NCBI GenBank assembly: GCA_029010495.1
Contig: JAQXKO010000003.1
Span: 1-64,000 of the forward strand
Length of the DNA: 64,000 nt
From: Clostridiales bacterium
GTDB taxonomy: Bacteria > Bacillota > Clostridia > Lachnospirales > Lachnospiraceae
Reading direction: 5' to 3'
This document shows positions 34,401 to 41,844 of the stretch, piece by piece. Positions within the stretch are counted from its first letter, which is position 1, and each line of letters opens with the position of its first letter. Below the pieces are notes generated by a model that searched no databases, was not told the DNA's origin, and was given only the letters and a program-made list of their open reading frames with translations. The translations under genes and the position numbers were made by a program.

Positions 34401-35358
34401 CTCCGGTACAGAGGCACTTGGTGTTACTAAAGAGGATATAGGCTGTGAGCTTGGTTCCTTGGGGCTTCCGGAGCTCGGAACAAATTTCGTTATGAACATG
34501 CTTAAGGAAACAAAACCTCAATCGTTTTCGGATATGATAAGAATTTCCGGTCTTTCTCACGGTACTGATGTATGGACCAATAATGCCCAGGAGCTTATTA
34601 AAGAGGGTAAATGTACTCTGCCTACGGCAATCTGTACAAGAGATGATATTATGACATATCTTATTCTTAAGGGAGTGGAAGCCGGCAAAGCATTTAAAAT
34701 CATGGAGAGTGTACGTAAAGGAAAAGGTCTTACAGAGGAAATGGAAGCCACTATGGTTGAAAACAATATTCCTGACTGGTATATCTGGTCCTGTAAAAAG
34801 ATTAAATATATGTTCCCAAAGGCTCATGCATGTGCATATATTATGATGGCTTTCAGAATAGCGTACTGTAAGGTTTATCATCCGCTTGCATATTATGCTG
34901 CATATTTCAGTATAAGAGCTGACGACTTTGATTACGAAATGATGGCTCAGGGTTACGAACATCTGCAATCCAATATGGATGAAATCAAGAAAAAAATATC
35001 ACTAAATACAAACACATCAAAGGAAGCATCTCTTTATGATGACATGATGATTGTACGTGAAATGTATAAAAGAGGTTTTGAATTTACTCCAATTGATGTA
35101 TATAAGGCAAAAGCAAACAGATTCCAAATTGTTGACGGAAAGCTTATGCCGAGTCTTATAACAATAAATGGTATGGGAGGTAAGGCTGCAGAGCTTGTTG
35201 AAATTGAAGCAGCCAAAACACCTTTTGTTTCAAGAAACGAGTTTAAACAGAGATGTAAGGTTCCTCAGACAGTAGTGGATGCAATGAACAGAATGGGGTT
35301 ATTGTCAAATCTGCCGGAAGATGAACAGCTTTCATTATTTGACATGCTTGGTGAATAA
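31456..35358 (+). CDS. polC: PolC-type DNA polymerase III alpha subunit lacking the DEDD exonuclease domain
   Basis: Replicative DNA polymerase of 1300 residues. The N-terminal region and OB fold (about 240-345) are followed by a PHP domain, catalytic Asp822 and Asp824 in PDIDLNF, the GSRGSVGSS motif (about 733-741) and a four-Cys zinc knuckle (CPEC, CPKC, about 765-797). In other PolC proteins a DEDDh 3'-5' proofreading exonuclease of roughly 170-190 residues interrupts the PHP domain. Here YGCEGYL (Glu428) leads to YYHVIIL (His462) through only about 30 residues, and no FDxETTG-type motif occurs. All nine PHP metal ligands appear intact (His356, His358, Asp363, His390, Glu428, His462, Cys512, Asp589, His591). 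The frame is unbroken. It closes the pyrH-to-polC run. Confidence 0.96.
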   Translation: MMTGILDIFPLNYMKEDFNNAVSGIIVDKIGISQTKDIANIYCHSDKPVHPFYLYSLEIALNSQHFFNTDKECKVNIYYPFTENYDIEKCFEEFKSYISYAIGVNNKHESVIFSEAELSVNGENIILSFPKNFLTIGSSDLIKDKVQCIFKEWFHKDINILCEFFETEEKIASPVYEFYNPDNYRRADKKEKPKDLQAPRQTAVSAGNSKSGAKSGDTKYTFKKKLPDDPDIIYGKNFESDLFEIRDLIDGLNEVMIKGMVTDIAEKEIRDERLIITIYITDFTDTIGVKIFIKKSEYEGLKDNIKPGKFLLVSGKCTMDAFDKELVLSYINGIKKIKDYRTVRLDLCEEKRVELHAHTQMSDMDAVTNTTSFVTRAFEWGHPAVAITDHGVVQSFPEASHALNPKKYAGNPEMEARLKNFKIIYGCEGYLVNDDDLIDEFGNIKLPKEQYIEEIGKRNYYHVIILCKNDLGRSHLYKLVSDSHLIYYRRRPRIPKSLLKKYKEGLIIGSACEAGEIFRAIANGASEETIENICSLYDYYEIQPISNNSFMKESVKYPDIKTDKDLQLLNIKVAELAKKHDKLCVATCDVHFLDKEDEIYRRIIMAGKGFADADNQPELYFRTTDEMLREFSYLGEDKAYEICVTNTRRIADMIEKIAPVRPDKCPPVIENSDEELKEMCYKKAQSMYGENLPEIVKTRLDKELNSIISNGYSVMYIIAQKLVKKSNDDGYLVGSRGSVGSSFVATMSGITEVNPLPPHYYCPECHYTDFDSDIIKNAIDNQLSGFDLPDMKCPKCGRRLVRDGQNIPFETFLGFYGDKEPDIDLNFSGEYQSKAHAYTEVIFGEGHTFKAGTIGTLAEKTAYGFILKYYEERGITKKAAEINRIVKGCVGVRRTTGQHPGGIVVLPHGEEIYTFTPVQHPANDMNSTIITTHFDYHSIDHNLLKLDILGHDDPTMIRFLEDLTGEDAKTWPMDDKKVISLFSGTEALGVTKEDIGCELGSLGLPELGTNFVMNMLKETKPQSFSDMIRISGLSHGTDVWTNNAQELIKEGKCTLPTAICTRDDIMTYLILKGVEAGKAFKIMESVRKGKGLTEEMEATMVENNIPDWYIWSCKKIKYMFPKAHACAYIMMAFRIAYCKVYHPLAYYAAYFSIRADDFDYEMMAQGYEHLQSNMDEIKKKISLNTNTSKEASLYDDMMIVREMYKRGFEFTPIDVYKAKANRFQIVDGKLMPSLITINGMGGKAAELVEIEAAKTPFVSRNEFKQRCKVPQTVVDAMNRMGLLSNLPEDEQLSLFDMLGE

Positions 35359-35363
35359 TTTTT

Positions 35364-35398
35364 CTGCATACCCTTAAAATCCAATTAAGGGTATGCAG
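35364..35398 (+). terminator. Hairpin after polC
   Basis: A 14-bp perfect stem (35364-35377 with 35385-35398) and 7-base loop, but followed only by TTATC. It is stable but a poor Rho-independent terminator; it may protect the 3' end. Confidence 0.55.
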
Positions 35399-35437
35399 TT
35401 ATCAACTTAAAACTTTAAAAAAATATAAAAAAAATAC

Positions 35438-35466
35438 TTGATTTTTTTCGACATATATAGTATAGT
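35438..35466 (+). promoter_or_regulatory. tRNA-Glu promoter
   Basis: TTGATT (35438-35443), a 17-base spacer and TATAGT (35461-35466), about 18 bases ahead of the tRNA. Confidence 0.75.
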
Positions 35467-35484
35467 ATTTCTTGCGTGAGTTAT

Positions 35485-35556
35485 GGCTCGTTGGTCAAGC
35501 GGTTAAGACGTCGCCCTCTCACGGCGAAAACAGGGGTTCGATTCCCCTACGAGCTG
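35485..35556 (+). tRNA. tRNA-Glu (anticodon CTC)
   Basis: A complete 72-base cloverleaf: acceptor GGCTCGT pairs with ACGAGCT (with a G-U at the end), a D arm with GTC/GAC, an anticodon stem TCGCC/GGCGA with loop CTCTCAC, a T arm with TTCGATT, and discriminator G. The anticodon CTC (35518-35520) reads GAG. CCA is not encoded. It has its own promoter and terminator. Confidence 0.96.
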
Positions 35557-35561
35557 TTATT

Positions 35562-35593
35562 TAACGGAAACGATGGTTTCCGTTATTTTTTTT
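35562..35593 (+). terminator. Terminator of tRNA-Glu
   Basis: A 10-bp perfect stem (35562-35571 with 35576-35585), a GATG loop and a run of eight Ts. Confidence 0.93.
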
Positions 35594-35614
35594 ACCTTTT
35601 TTGACTGTTTTGGC

Positions 35615-35643
35615 TTGATAAAAAAATAGAAATTTTATATAAT
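35615..35643 (+). promoter_or_regulatory. alaS promoter
   Basis: TTGATA (35615-35620), a 17-base spacer and consensus TATAAT (35638-35643). The leader to the ATG is only about 60 bases and holds no T-box. Confidence 0.8.
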
Positions 35644-35709
35644 GTATTTTGGTTTAATTTAAATATATTAATGATAATTACCCATATGGGATTATATACG
35701 GAGGATTTT

Positions 35710-38385
35710 ATGAAATTTTACGGTGAAAACGAACTCAGAAGAATGTATCTTGAATTTTTTGAAAGTAAAGATCATTTAAAATTAGACAGCTTTTCTCTTG
35801 TTCCAAAAAATGATAAAAGCTTACTTCTGATAAATGCCGGTATGGCACCTCTTAAACCTTATTTTACCGGTCTTGAAATACCGCCAAGAAGAAGAATTAC
35901 AACCTGTCAGAAATGTGTACGTACGGGCGATATTGAAAATGTAGGTAAAACAGCACGTCATCTTACATTTTTCGAGATGCTCGGTAACTTTTCCTTTGGC
36001 GATTATTTTAAACACGAGGCCATTGCCTGGAGCTGGGAATTCCTTACGAAAGTATTAGGTATGGATCCTGACAGATTATATCCTTCCATATATGGCGAGG
36101 ATGATGAGGCATTTAAAATCTGGAATGAAGAAATCGGTATTCCGGAGGAGAAGATTACACGTTTCTATCGTGACCCTGTAACGGGTGAATGTGATAATTT
36201 CTGGGAACATGGTGCAGGTCCCTGCGGACCTTGCTCAGAGATTTATTACGACAGAGGCGTAAAGTATGGCTGCGGCAAACCGGATTGTAAGGTTGGTTGT
36301 GATTGCGATCGATTTATGGAAGTATGGAATAATGTATTTACACAGTTTGACGGTGACGGCAAGGGTGGCTATACAGAACTTAAGAACAAAAATATTGATA
36401 CAGGTATGGGTCTTGAAAGACTCGCTGTTGTGGTTCAGGATGTTGACTCTGTTTTTGATATCGACACTATGAAAGCAATCAGAGATAAGATTTGTGAGCT
36501 TTCAGATAAAACTTACAAGGTGAATGAGAAGGATGATATTTCAATAAGATTAATTACTGACCATATAAGGAGCTCAACCTTCCTTATTTCTGACGGAGTT
36601 ATGCCTTCAAATGAAGGAAGAGGATATGTTCTCAGAAGAATTATTCGTCGTGCCGCAAGACACGGAAGAATGCTCGGAATTAATAATTTATTTATGGCAG
36701 AGCTTGCAAAGACTGTAATAAATGAATCTAAGGACGGATACAGAGAACTTGAAACAAAGAAGGATTTTATCCTTACTGTATTAACTAATGAGGAAAAGGC
36801 TTTCAATAAGACTATTGATCAGGGCTTGTCAATTCTTTCGTCAATGGAAGAAAATATGAATAAGGCCGGCATTAAAACATTAAACGGTGACGATGCCTTT
36901 AAGCTTTATGATACTTACGGCTTCCCTATTGATCTTACAATTGAAATCCTTGAAGAAAAAGGCTATGATGTCGATATAGACGGCTTCAATAAGGCCATGC
37001 AGATTCAGAAGGAAACAGCACGTAAGGCAAGAAAAGTAACAACATATATGGGTGCTGACGCATCTGTATTTGACAGTTATATTACAAAAACCGAATTTAC
37101 GGGTTATACTACATTATCTGATAATGCTGTTATAAGCATTATGTCTGAGGATAAGGAAGAAGATGGTAAGATTGTATCAGAACTTGTTGATTTCCTTGGT
37201 GAAGGACAGAATGGTACAATTATAGCTGATAAGACTCCTTTTTATGCTACAATGGGTGGTCAGGAATCTGATAAAGGTATCATTAAAACAGATGAAGGTG
37301 AGTTTGAAGTCACAAATGTTGAAAAGCTTGTCGGCGATAAATATGCTCATCACGGCGTAGTAAAGAACGGAATTATTAAGAAGGGCGAAAAAGGCAGCTT
37401 TGAGGTTTGTGAAGCAATCAGAAATGCAACATGCAGGAACCATAGTGCAACACATCTTCTTCAAAAGGCACTTCGTGAAGTTCTTGGTCCTCATGTAGAG
37501 CAGCAGGGTTCATATCAGGACAGTGAGAGAACCAGATTTGACTTTTCACATTTCAAGGCACTCACTTCTGAAGAATTACTCGAAGTAGAAAATATTGTAA
37601 ATGCTGCGATTGCTAAAGATTACCCTGTTGTAACAGATATTATGTCTATTGATGATGCTAAAAAGAGTGGTGCCATGGCTCTTTTCGGAGAGAAATACGG
37701 TGATTCGGTACGTGTAGTAAGTATGGGAGATTTTTCCAAGGAGCTTTGCGGCGGTACTCATGTTAAGAATACAGGCGCCATCGGAGCATTTAAGATACTT
37801 TCCGAATCAGGTATTGCAGCAGGTGTAAGACGTATTGAAGCAATTACTTCCGATAACGTATTCTCGTATTATGCAAATATCGAAAATAAACTATCAGAAG
37901 CGGCTAAGGCTGCCAAGTGTTCAACTGATGACCTCACAAAGAAAATTAATTCTTTACTTGAGGAAATCAAGGGACTTCAATCTGAAAATGAAAAGCTTAA
38001 GAGTAAGCTTGCAAAAAATTCAGCAGGAAACATTCTTGATAATGTAACTGAAATAGGCGGAATTAAAGTACTTACTGCCTCAATTTCCGAAGTTGATATG
38101 AACGGACTCAGAAGCCTTGGTGATGAATTCAAATCAAAGCTCGGAACCTGCTATATATTTATTGCTTCAACACTTGGTGATAAGGTTTCTCTTATTGCCA
38201 TGGCTTCAGATGATGCAGTAAAGGCAGGAGCACATGCAGGTAACCTTATCAAGAGTGTCGCTTCAATTGTAGGCGGTGGCGGCGGCGGACGTCCTAATAT
38301 GGCGCAGGCCGGCGGTAAGAATACTGCAGCAGTTGATGAATGCTTAAAAAAGGCTGTTGAAGTTATTAGAGAACAGTTAGCATAA
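35710..38385 (+). CDS. alaS: Alanyl-tRNA synthetase
   Basis: Charges tRNA-Ala and edits mischarged Ser and Gly. The 891-residue protein has the class II core at the N-terminus (with LLLINAGMAPLKPYFTG), an editing domain with the zinc motif HSATHLL..CGGTHV, a coiled-coil linker (about 735-760) and a C-terminal C-Ala domain ending in a run of Gly and GRPNMAQAGGK. ATG 35710 follows GGAGG by five bases; longer in-frame starts have no site. Confidence 0.98.
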   Translation: MKFYGENELRRMYLEFFESKDHLKLDSFSLVPKNDKSLLLINAGMAPLKPYFTGLEIPPRRRITTCQKCVRTGDIENVGKTARHLTFFEMLGNFSFGDYFKHEAIAWSWEFLTKVLGMDPDRLYPSIYGEDDEAFKIWNEEIGIPEEKITRFYRDPVTGECDNFWEHGAGPCGPCSEIYYDRGVKYGCGKPDCKVGCDCDRFMEVWNNVFTQFDGDGKGGYTELKNKNIDTGMGLERLAVVVQDVDSVFDIDTMKAIRDKICELSDKTYKVNEKDDISIRLITDHIRSSTFLISDGVMPSNEGRGYVLRRIIRRAARHGRMLGINNLFMAELAKTVINESKDGYRELETKKDFILTVLTNEEKAFNKTIDQGLSILSSMEENMNKAGIKTLNGDDAFKLYDTYGFPIDLTIEILEEKGYDVDIDGFNKAMQIQKETARKARKVTTYMGADASVFDSYITKTEFTGYTTLSDNAVISIMSEDKEEDGKIVSELVDFLGEGQNGTIIADKTPFYATMGGQESDKGIIKTDEGEFEVTNVEKLVGDKYAHHGVVKNGIIKKGEKGSFEVCEAIRNATCRNHSATHLLQKALREVLGPHVEQQGSYQDSERTRFDFSHFKALTSEELLEVENIVNAAIAKDYPVVTDIMSIDDAKKSGAMALFGEKYGDSVRVVSMGDFSKELCGGTHVKNTGAIGAFKILSESGIAAGVRRIEAITSDNVFSYYANIENKLSEAAKAAKCSTDDLTKKINSLLEEIKGLQSENEKLKSKLAKNSAGNILDNVTEIGGIKVLTASISEVDMNGLRSLGDEFKSKLGTCYIFIASTLGDKVSLIAMASDDAVKAGAHAGNLIKSVASIVGGGGGGRPNMAQAGGKNTAAVDECLKKAVEVIREQLA

Positions 38386-38456
38386 TTTCAGTACCTTTAC
38401 AATGAAACCGTTTTTGTATGTAATAAAACATTTTTACAAAAAATACAAATTAATTG

Positions 38457-38486
38457 TTGACTATTATACTAATTATGTAGTATACT
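38457..38486 (+). promoter_or_regulatory. rpsU promoter with spacer palindrome
   Basis: TTGACT (38457-38462), an 18-base spacer and TATACT (38481-38486). The spacer holds ATACTA-N6-TAGTAT, and the -10 is preceded by TGTAG exactly as in the rplU promoter. Confidence 0.8.
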
Positions 38487-38559
38487 AGCAAAGTACATTG
38501 TTTCAATGTAAATATTGGTAGTTTTACCTATTCCACAATTGGAAGGGGGTCGTAAAGAG

Positions 38560-38739
38560 ATGTCAAATGTTATCGTAAAAGAAAACGAATCATTAGATAG
38601 CGCACTTCGTCGCTTTAAGAGAAATTGTGCTAAGGCTGGTATTCAGCAGGAAATTCGTAAAAGAGAACATTATGAGAAGCCATCTGTTAGACGTAAGAAG
38701 AAGTCAGAGGCTGCTCGTAAGAGAAAGTACAATAAATAA
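38560..38739 (+). CDS. rpsU: 30S ribosomal protein S21 (bS21)
   Basis: Small basic protein of 59 residues needed for translation initiation. It begins [21 protein letters not shown] and ends [16 protein letters not shown], as expected for Firmicutes. The start is ATG 38560 with an AAGGGGGT site; an earlier in-frame start would lie upstream of that site. Confidence 0.97.
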   Translation: MSNVIVKENESLDSALRRFKRNCAKAGIQQEIRKREHYEKPSVRRKKKSEAARKRKYNK

Positions 38740-38753
38740 TACGAATAATTATA

Positions 38754-38781
38754 AAAGCTGTCATTTCTGGCAGCTTTTTTT
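38754..38781 (+). terminator. Terminator after rpsU
   Basis: A 9-bp stem (38754-38762 with 38769-38777, one G-T pair), a 6-base loop and a run of Ts. Confidence 0.9.
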
Positions 38782-38816
38782 CATATTATAAAATATAAAT
38801 GTATGTATTTTAAAAT

Positions 38817-39161
38817 ATGAATAATCAATTTAAAACAAATTTAAAATATATAAAAGATGAATTAAATAAAACCGAAAAAAATTGGAAAAAGGAAAAAATC
38901 AAAAGATTTAACAGAATTTCCGGTTATTTTAATATTCCTGATGACTGTGTTGCAAAATCAATGCTTATTACTGTAATCGGCTGTAATGATATTCAGATTG
39001 ATAATTACGGTAAAATAGAAAAATGTTCTGATAGTGAAATTATATTATGTAATGAATATGAGAGAATAAATATATGCGGCAGTAATATGAAAATATTATG
39101 TTATACACCAAATGAAATAGCAATAAGAGGTATTATCGGTTCAATAAATATTAATAAATAA
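38817..39161 (+). CDS. yqfC: YqfC-family sporulation protein
   Basis: Small YabP/YqfC-family protein of 114 residues, made in the mother cell during sporulation in Bacillus. The core is the beta-rich stretch from GYFNIPDDC to AIRGIIGSI. It is followed 10 bases later by yqfD and then phoH, the order seen in spore-forming Firmicutes. No Shine-Dalgarno sequence is visible before ATG 38817, and the N-terminus is about 20 residues longer than in Bacillus, so the start is uncertain. Confidence 0.82.
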   Translation: MNNQFKTNLKYIKDELNKTEKNWKKEKIKRFNRISGYFNIPDDCVAKSMLITVIGCNDIQIDNYGKIEKCSDSEIILCNEYERINICGSNMKILCYTPNEIAIRGIIGSININK

Positions 39162-39171
39162 CCGGGGGCAT

Positions 39172-40338
39172 ATGGATAATCCGTTTTTATTTTTAAGCAA
39201 ACGATATGTATGTATTGAATGCAGTAATGCCGACAGAATAATTCGTCTTTTTATTAATAATAAAATTGAACTGTCCGAATTAAAATATAACAAGGAATAT
39301 ATCACGGGGTATATTCCTTGCAGTGATTATAAACGCTTATGTATTCTTTGTAAAAAAGCAAGAATAAGGATACAATCAGGCTCATATAAAGGTCCTGCAG
39401 AATTGATTAGCCATCTTAAACAGGGGTGGTATTATATTTTTTTATTATCAATTACAGCAATTATATATATTTATTTGAACAGTCTTATTCTTACTATTCA
39501 AATTAACGGTAATTATTATTATACTGATGAGCTTATTACTGATTATCTCAAAACGAAAAGTATAACTTTGTTTTCAAAACGTAAAGACTGTGATGCCGAA
39601 AAGCTGAACAAAGATATAAGAAAAGATTTTGAATATGTAGTCTGGTGTGATTCTCAAATCAACGGTAATAATCTTAATATTAATCTGTTAGAGGACTACA
39701 CAAGTCTTAATGAAAGATATGCGGATGATTCAATAAAATCTAAGGTTTACGGTAAAATTGAATCAATAATGCTTAAATCAGGAACCCCTTTAAAAAAAAT
39801 CGGTGATGAGGTAGTGCCCGGAGAAGAAATAATCATATCAGAATCAGTAATAAAAAATATTTACGGGGAAGAGATTACAAAAGTTGATGAAACTGCGGAT
39901 GCAGATATAAGGATTGCATTTACAACAAAGGTGATATTTTCAACTCCTTTAAATATCGAAATAAAGCAAAAGACAAATAAAATCAAAAGAGGACTTGATA
40001 TTTACGCAAAAACAAAATTTTTTTCGTATCAGCCATATATTTATGATGACAAATATGATATAATAACCGAGAAAGTGGATATATATGCATTTGGAAAGAT
40101 TAAGCTTCCGATATATATCAATACAACCAAATATTATACAACCAATAAAATATCTATTACATTATCTGCCGAAGAAGCCCAAGACCTGCTTTTGGAAAAA
40201 GCCGAACTAAAGGATAAAGAATATATATTAAAAGGATATAATATTATTGACAAAAATACAGATTTTTATATTAAAGATGATGAAGTTATTCTGTCCGTTA
40301 CATATAACCTGAGCGGTAATGCCACTGACAGCAGATAG
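39172..40338 (+). CDS. yqfD: Sporulation protein YqfD
   Basis: Stage IV sporulation membrane protein of 388 residues. It has an N-terminal soluble part, one membrane helix (about residues 84-105) followed by the conserved I.I.GN..Y....I..YL segment, and a large extracytoplasmic domain. ATG 39172 is preceded only by GGGGGC. With yqfC it supports a spore-forming ancestry. Confidence 0.9.
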   Translation: MDNPFLFLSKRYVCIECSNADRIIRLFINNKIELSELKYNKEYITGYIPCSDYKRLCILCKKARIRIQSGSYKGPAELISHLKQGWYYIFLLSITAIIYIYLNSLILTIQINGNYYYTDELITDYLKTKSITLFSKRKDCDAEKLNKDIRKDFEYVVWCDSQINGNNLNINLLEDYTSLNERYADDSIKSKVYGKIESIMLKSGTPLKKIGDEVVPGEEIIISESVIKNIYGEEITKVDETADADIRIAFTTKVIFSTPLNIEIKQKTNKIKRGLDIYAKTKFFSYQPYIYDDKYDIITEKVDIYAFGKIKLPIYINTTKYYTTNKISITLSAEEAQDLLLEKAELKDKEYILKGYNIIDKNTDFYIKDDEVILSVTYNLSGNATDSR

Positions 40339-40349
40339 GAGGTTTACTT

Positions 40350-41348
40350 TTGATACAGACAATAACAGGCATTAATTCATCTCACATTAAAAATATTTTT
40401 GGTGAATATGATTCAAATGCTAAAATAATCGAAAAAACTTTGCGTGTCACTCTGCTTCAGAGAGAAAATGAATTGAAAGTTATAGGAGAAGAAGGCCCTG
40501 TAAAAAATGCATGTGAAGTAATTAACAGCCTTTATGAATTATCAAAAAAAGGCAATCAGATTGCCACTCAGAATGTAAATTATTGTTTATCCCTTGTGGC
40601 AACGCATAATACGCATCTGGCAGTTGAAATTGATAATGATTTAATCTGTCATACAATCACAGGTAAGCCTGTCAAGCCAAAGACAGTCGGACAGAAAGAA
40701 TACATGGATGCCATAAGAGAAAAAATGATTGTTTTCGGAATCGGTCCTGCCGGTACCGGAAAGACTTATCTTGCAATGGCCGCTGCCATAACTGCATTTA
40801 AAAATGATGAGGTTAACAGAATAATCTTAACAAGACCCGCAATTGAAGCCGGCGAAAAGCTTGGCTTCCTGCCCGGAGATCTACAGCAGAAGATTGACCC
40901 GTATTTGAGACCTTTATATGATGCATTATACCAGATTATGGGTGCAGAGGCATTTTTGAAAAATCAGGAAAAAGGACTAATTGAAGTGGCGCCTCTTGCT
41001 TATATGAGAGGACGTACGCTTGATAATTCCTTTATTATTCTTGATGAGGCTCAGAATACTACACCTGCTCAGATGAAAATGTTTTTGACGCGAATCGGTT
41101 TCGGCTCAAAAGCAGTTATTACAGGGGATCTTACTCAGAAGGATCTTGGTGCAGGAGAAAAATCAGGTCTGGATGAAGCAATAAATGTATTAAGCGGAAT
41201 TGAAGAAATTGCAATAAAGCAGCTTACAAATGCTGACGTAGTACGTCATCCGCTTGTACAGAAAATAGTAACAGCGTATGATAAATATGAAAACAGGCAA
41301 ATGAGCAGAAGACAGGGAAAGGTTAAGGACAGGCATTATGACAATTAA
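40350..41348 (+). CDS. phoH: PhoH family ATPase
   Basis: Cytoplasmic P-loop ATPase of 332 residues, implicated in RNA metabolism together with YbeY. Walker A is GPAGTGKTYLA (about residue 132) and Walker B is FIILDEAQN (about 228). An N-terminal KH-like region of about 75 residues precedes them. TTG 40350 lies behind AGGAGGT. The last 11 bases overlap ybeY, the usual partner. Confidence 0.95.
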   Translation: MIQTITGINSSHIKNIFGEYDSNAKIIEKTLRVTLLQRENELKVIGEEGPVKNACEVINSLYELSKKGNQIATQNVNYCLSLVATHNTHLAVEIDNDLICHTITGKPVKPKTVGQKEYMDAIREKMIVFGIGPAGTGKTYLAMAAAITAFKNDEVNRIILTRPAIEAGEKLGFLPGDLQQKIDPYLRPLYDALYQIMGAEAFLKNQEKGLIEVAPLAYMRGRTLDNSFIILDEAQNTTPAQMKMFLTRIGFGSKAVITGDLTQKDLGAGEKSGLDEAINVLSGIEEIAIKQLTNADVVRHPLVQKIVTAYDKYENRQMSRRQGKVKDRHYDN

Positions 41349-41844
41349 TATTGATAAAGAAACAGAACTATTAATGGATTTTGATTTCAAATCATTATTC
41401 GAAAAAGTAATTGAATATGCCTCTGATTTTGTATGCTGTCCTTATGAAATTAATGTAAATATTCTTTTAACCGATGATGAAAATATACATTCGATTAATC
41501 TTGAAACAAGAGACATAGACAGACCAACGGATGTATTATCATTTCCGATGATTGAATATGATATACCCGGTAATTTTAATGTTATTGATGAAAATGATAT
41601 AACCATGTTTGATTTAGAAACAGGAGAGTTATTATTGGGTGATATCGTTATTAGCCTTGAAACAGCCCTGAGACAGGCTGAAGAATATAATCATTCATAT
41701 GTCAGAGAGCTCGCCTTTTTGTGCGTACACAGTATGCTTCATCTTTTTGGTTATGATCATATGGAAAATGATGAACGTATTGTTATGGAAAAAATGCAGA
41801 AAGAAATATTAGAAGGAATTAATATAACAAGAGATTATGAATAA
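41338..41844 (+). CDS. ybeY: Endoribonuclease YbeY
   Basis: Metal-dependent RNase for 16S rRNA 3'-end maturation and ribosome quality control. The zinc motif HSMLHLFGYDH (HxxxHxxxxxH) lies at about residues 131-141. The protein has 168 residues. It overlaps phoH and the next gene (8 bases), showing a coupled operon. Confidence 0.96.
   Translation: MTINIDKETELLMDFDFKSLFEKVIEYASDFVCCPYEINVNILLTDDENIHSINLETRDIDRPTDVLSFPMIEYDIPGNFNVIDENDITMFDLETGELLLGDIVISLETALRQAEEYNHSYVRELAFLCVHSMLHLFGYDHMENDERIVMEKMQKEILEGINITRDYE

Noticed and set aside
33676..34968. Long open frames on the minus strand inside polC (including frames of 191 and 200 codons)
   Set aside because: They are antisense shadows of a conserved gene, have no ribosome-binding sites and no recognisable protein features.
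35594..35709. T-box or riboswitch ahead of alaS
   Set aside because: The leader after the promoter is about 60 bases, with no specifier hairpin, T-box sequence or terminator.
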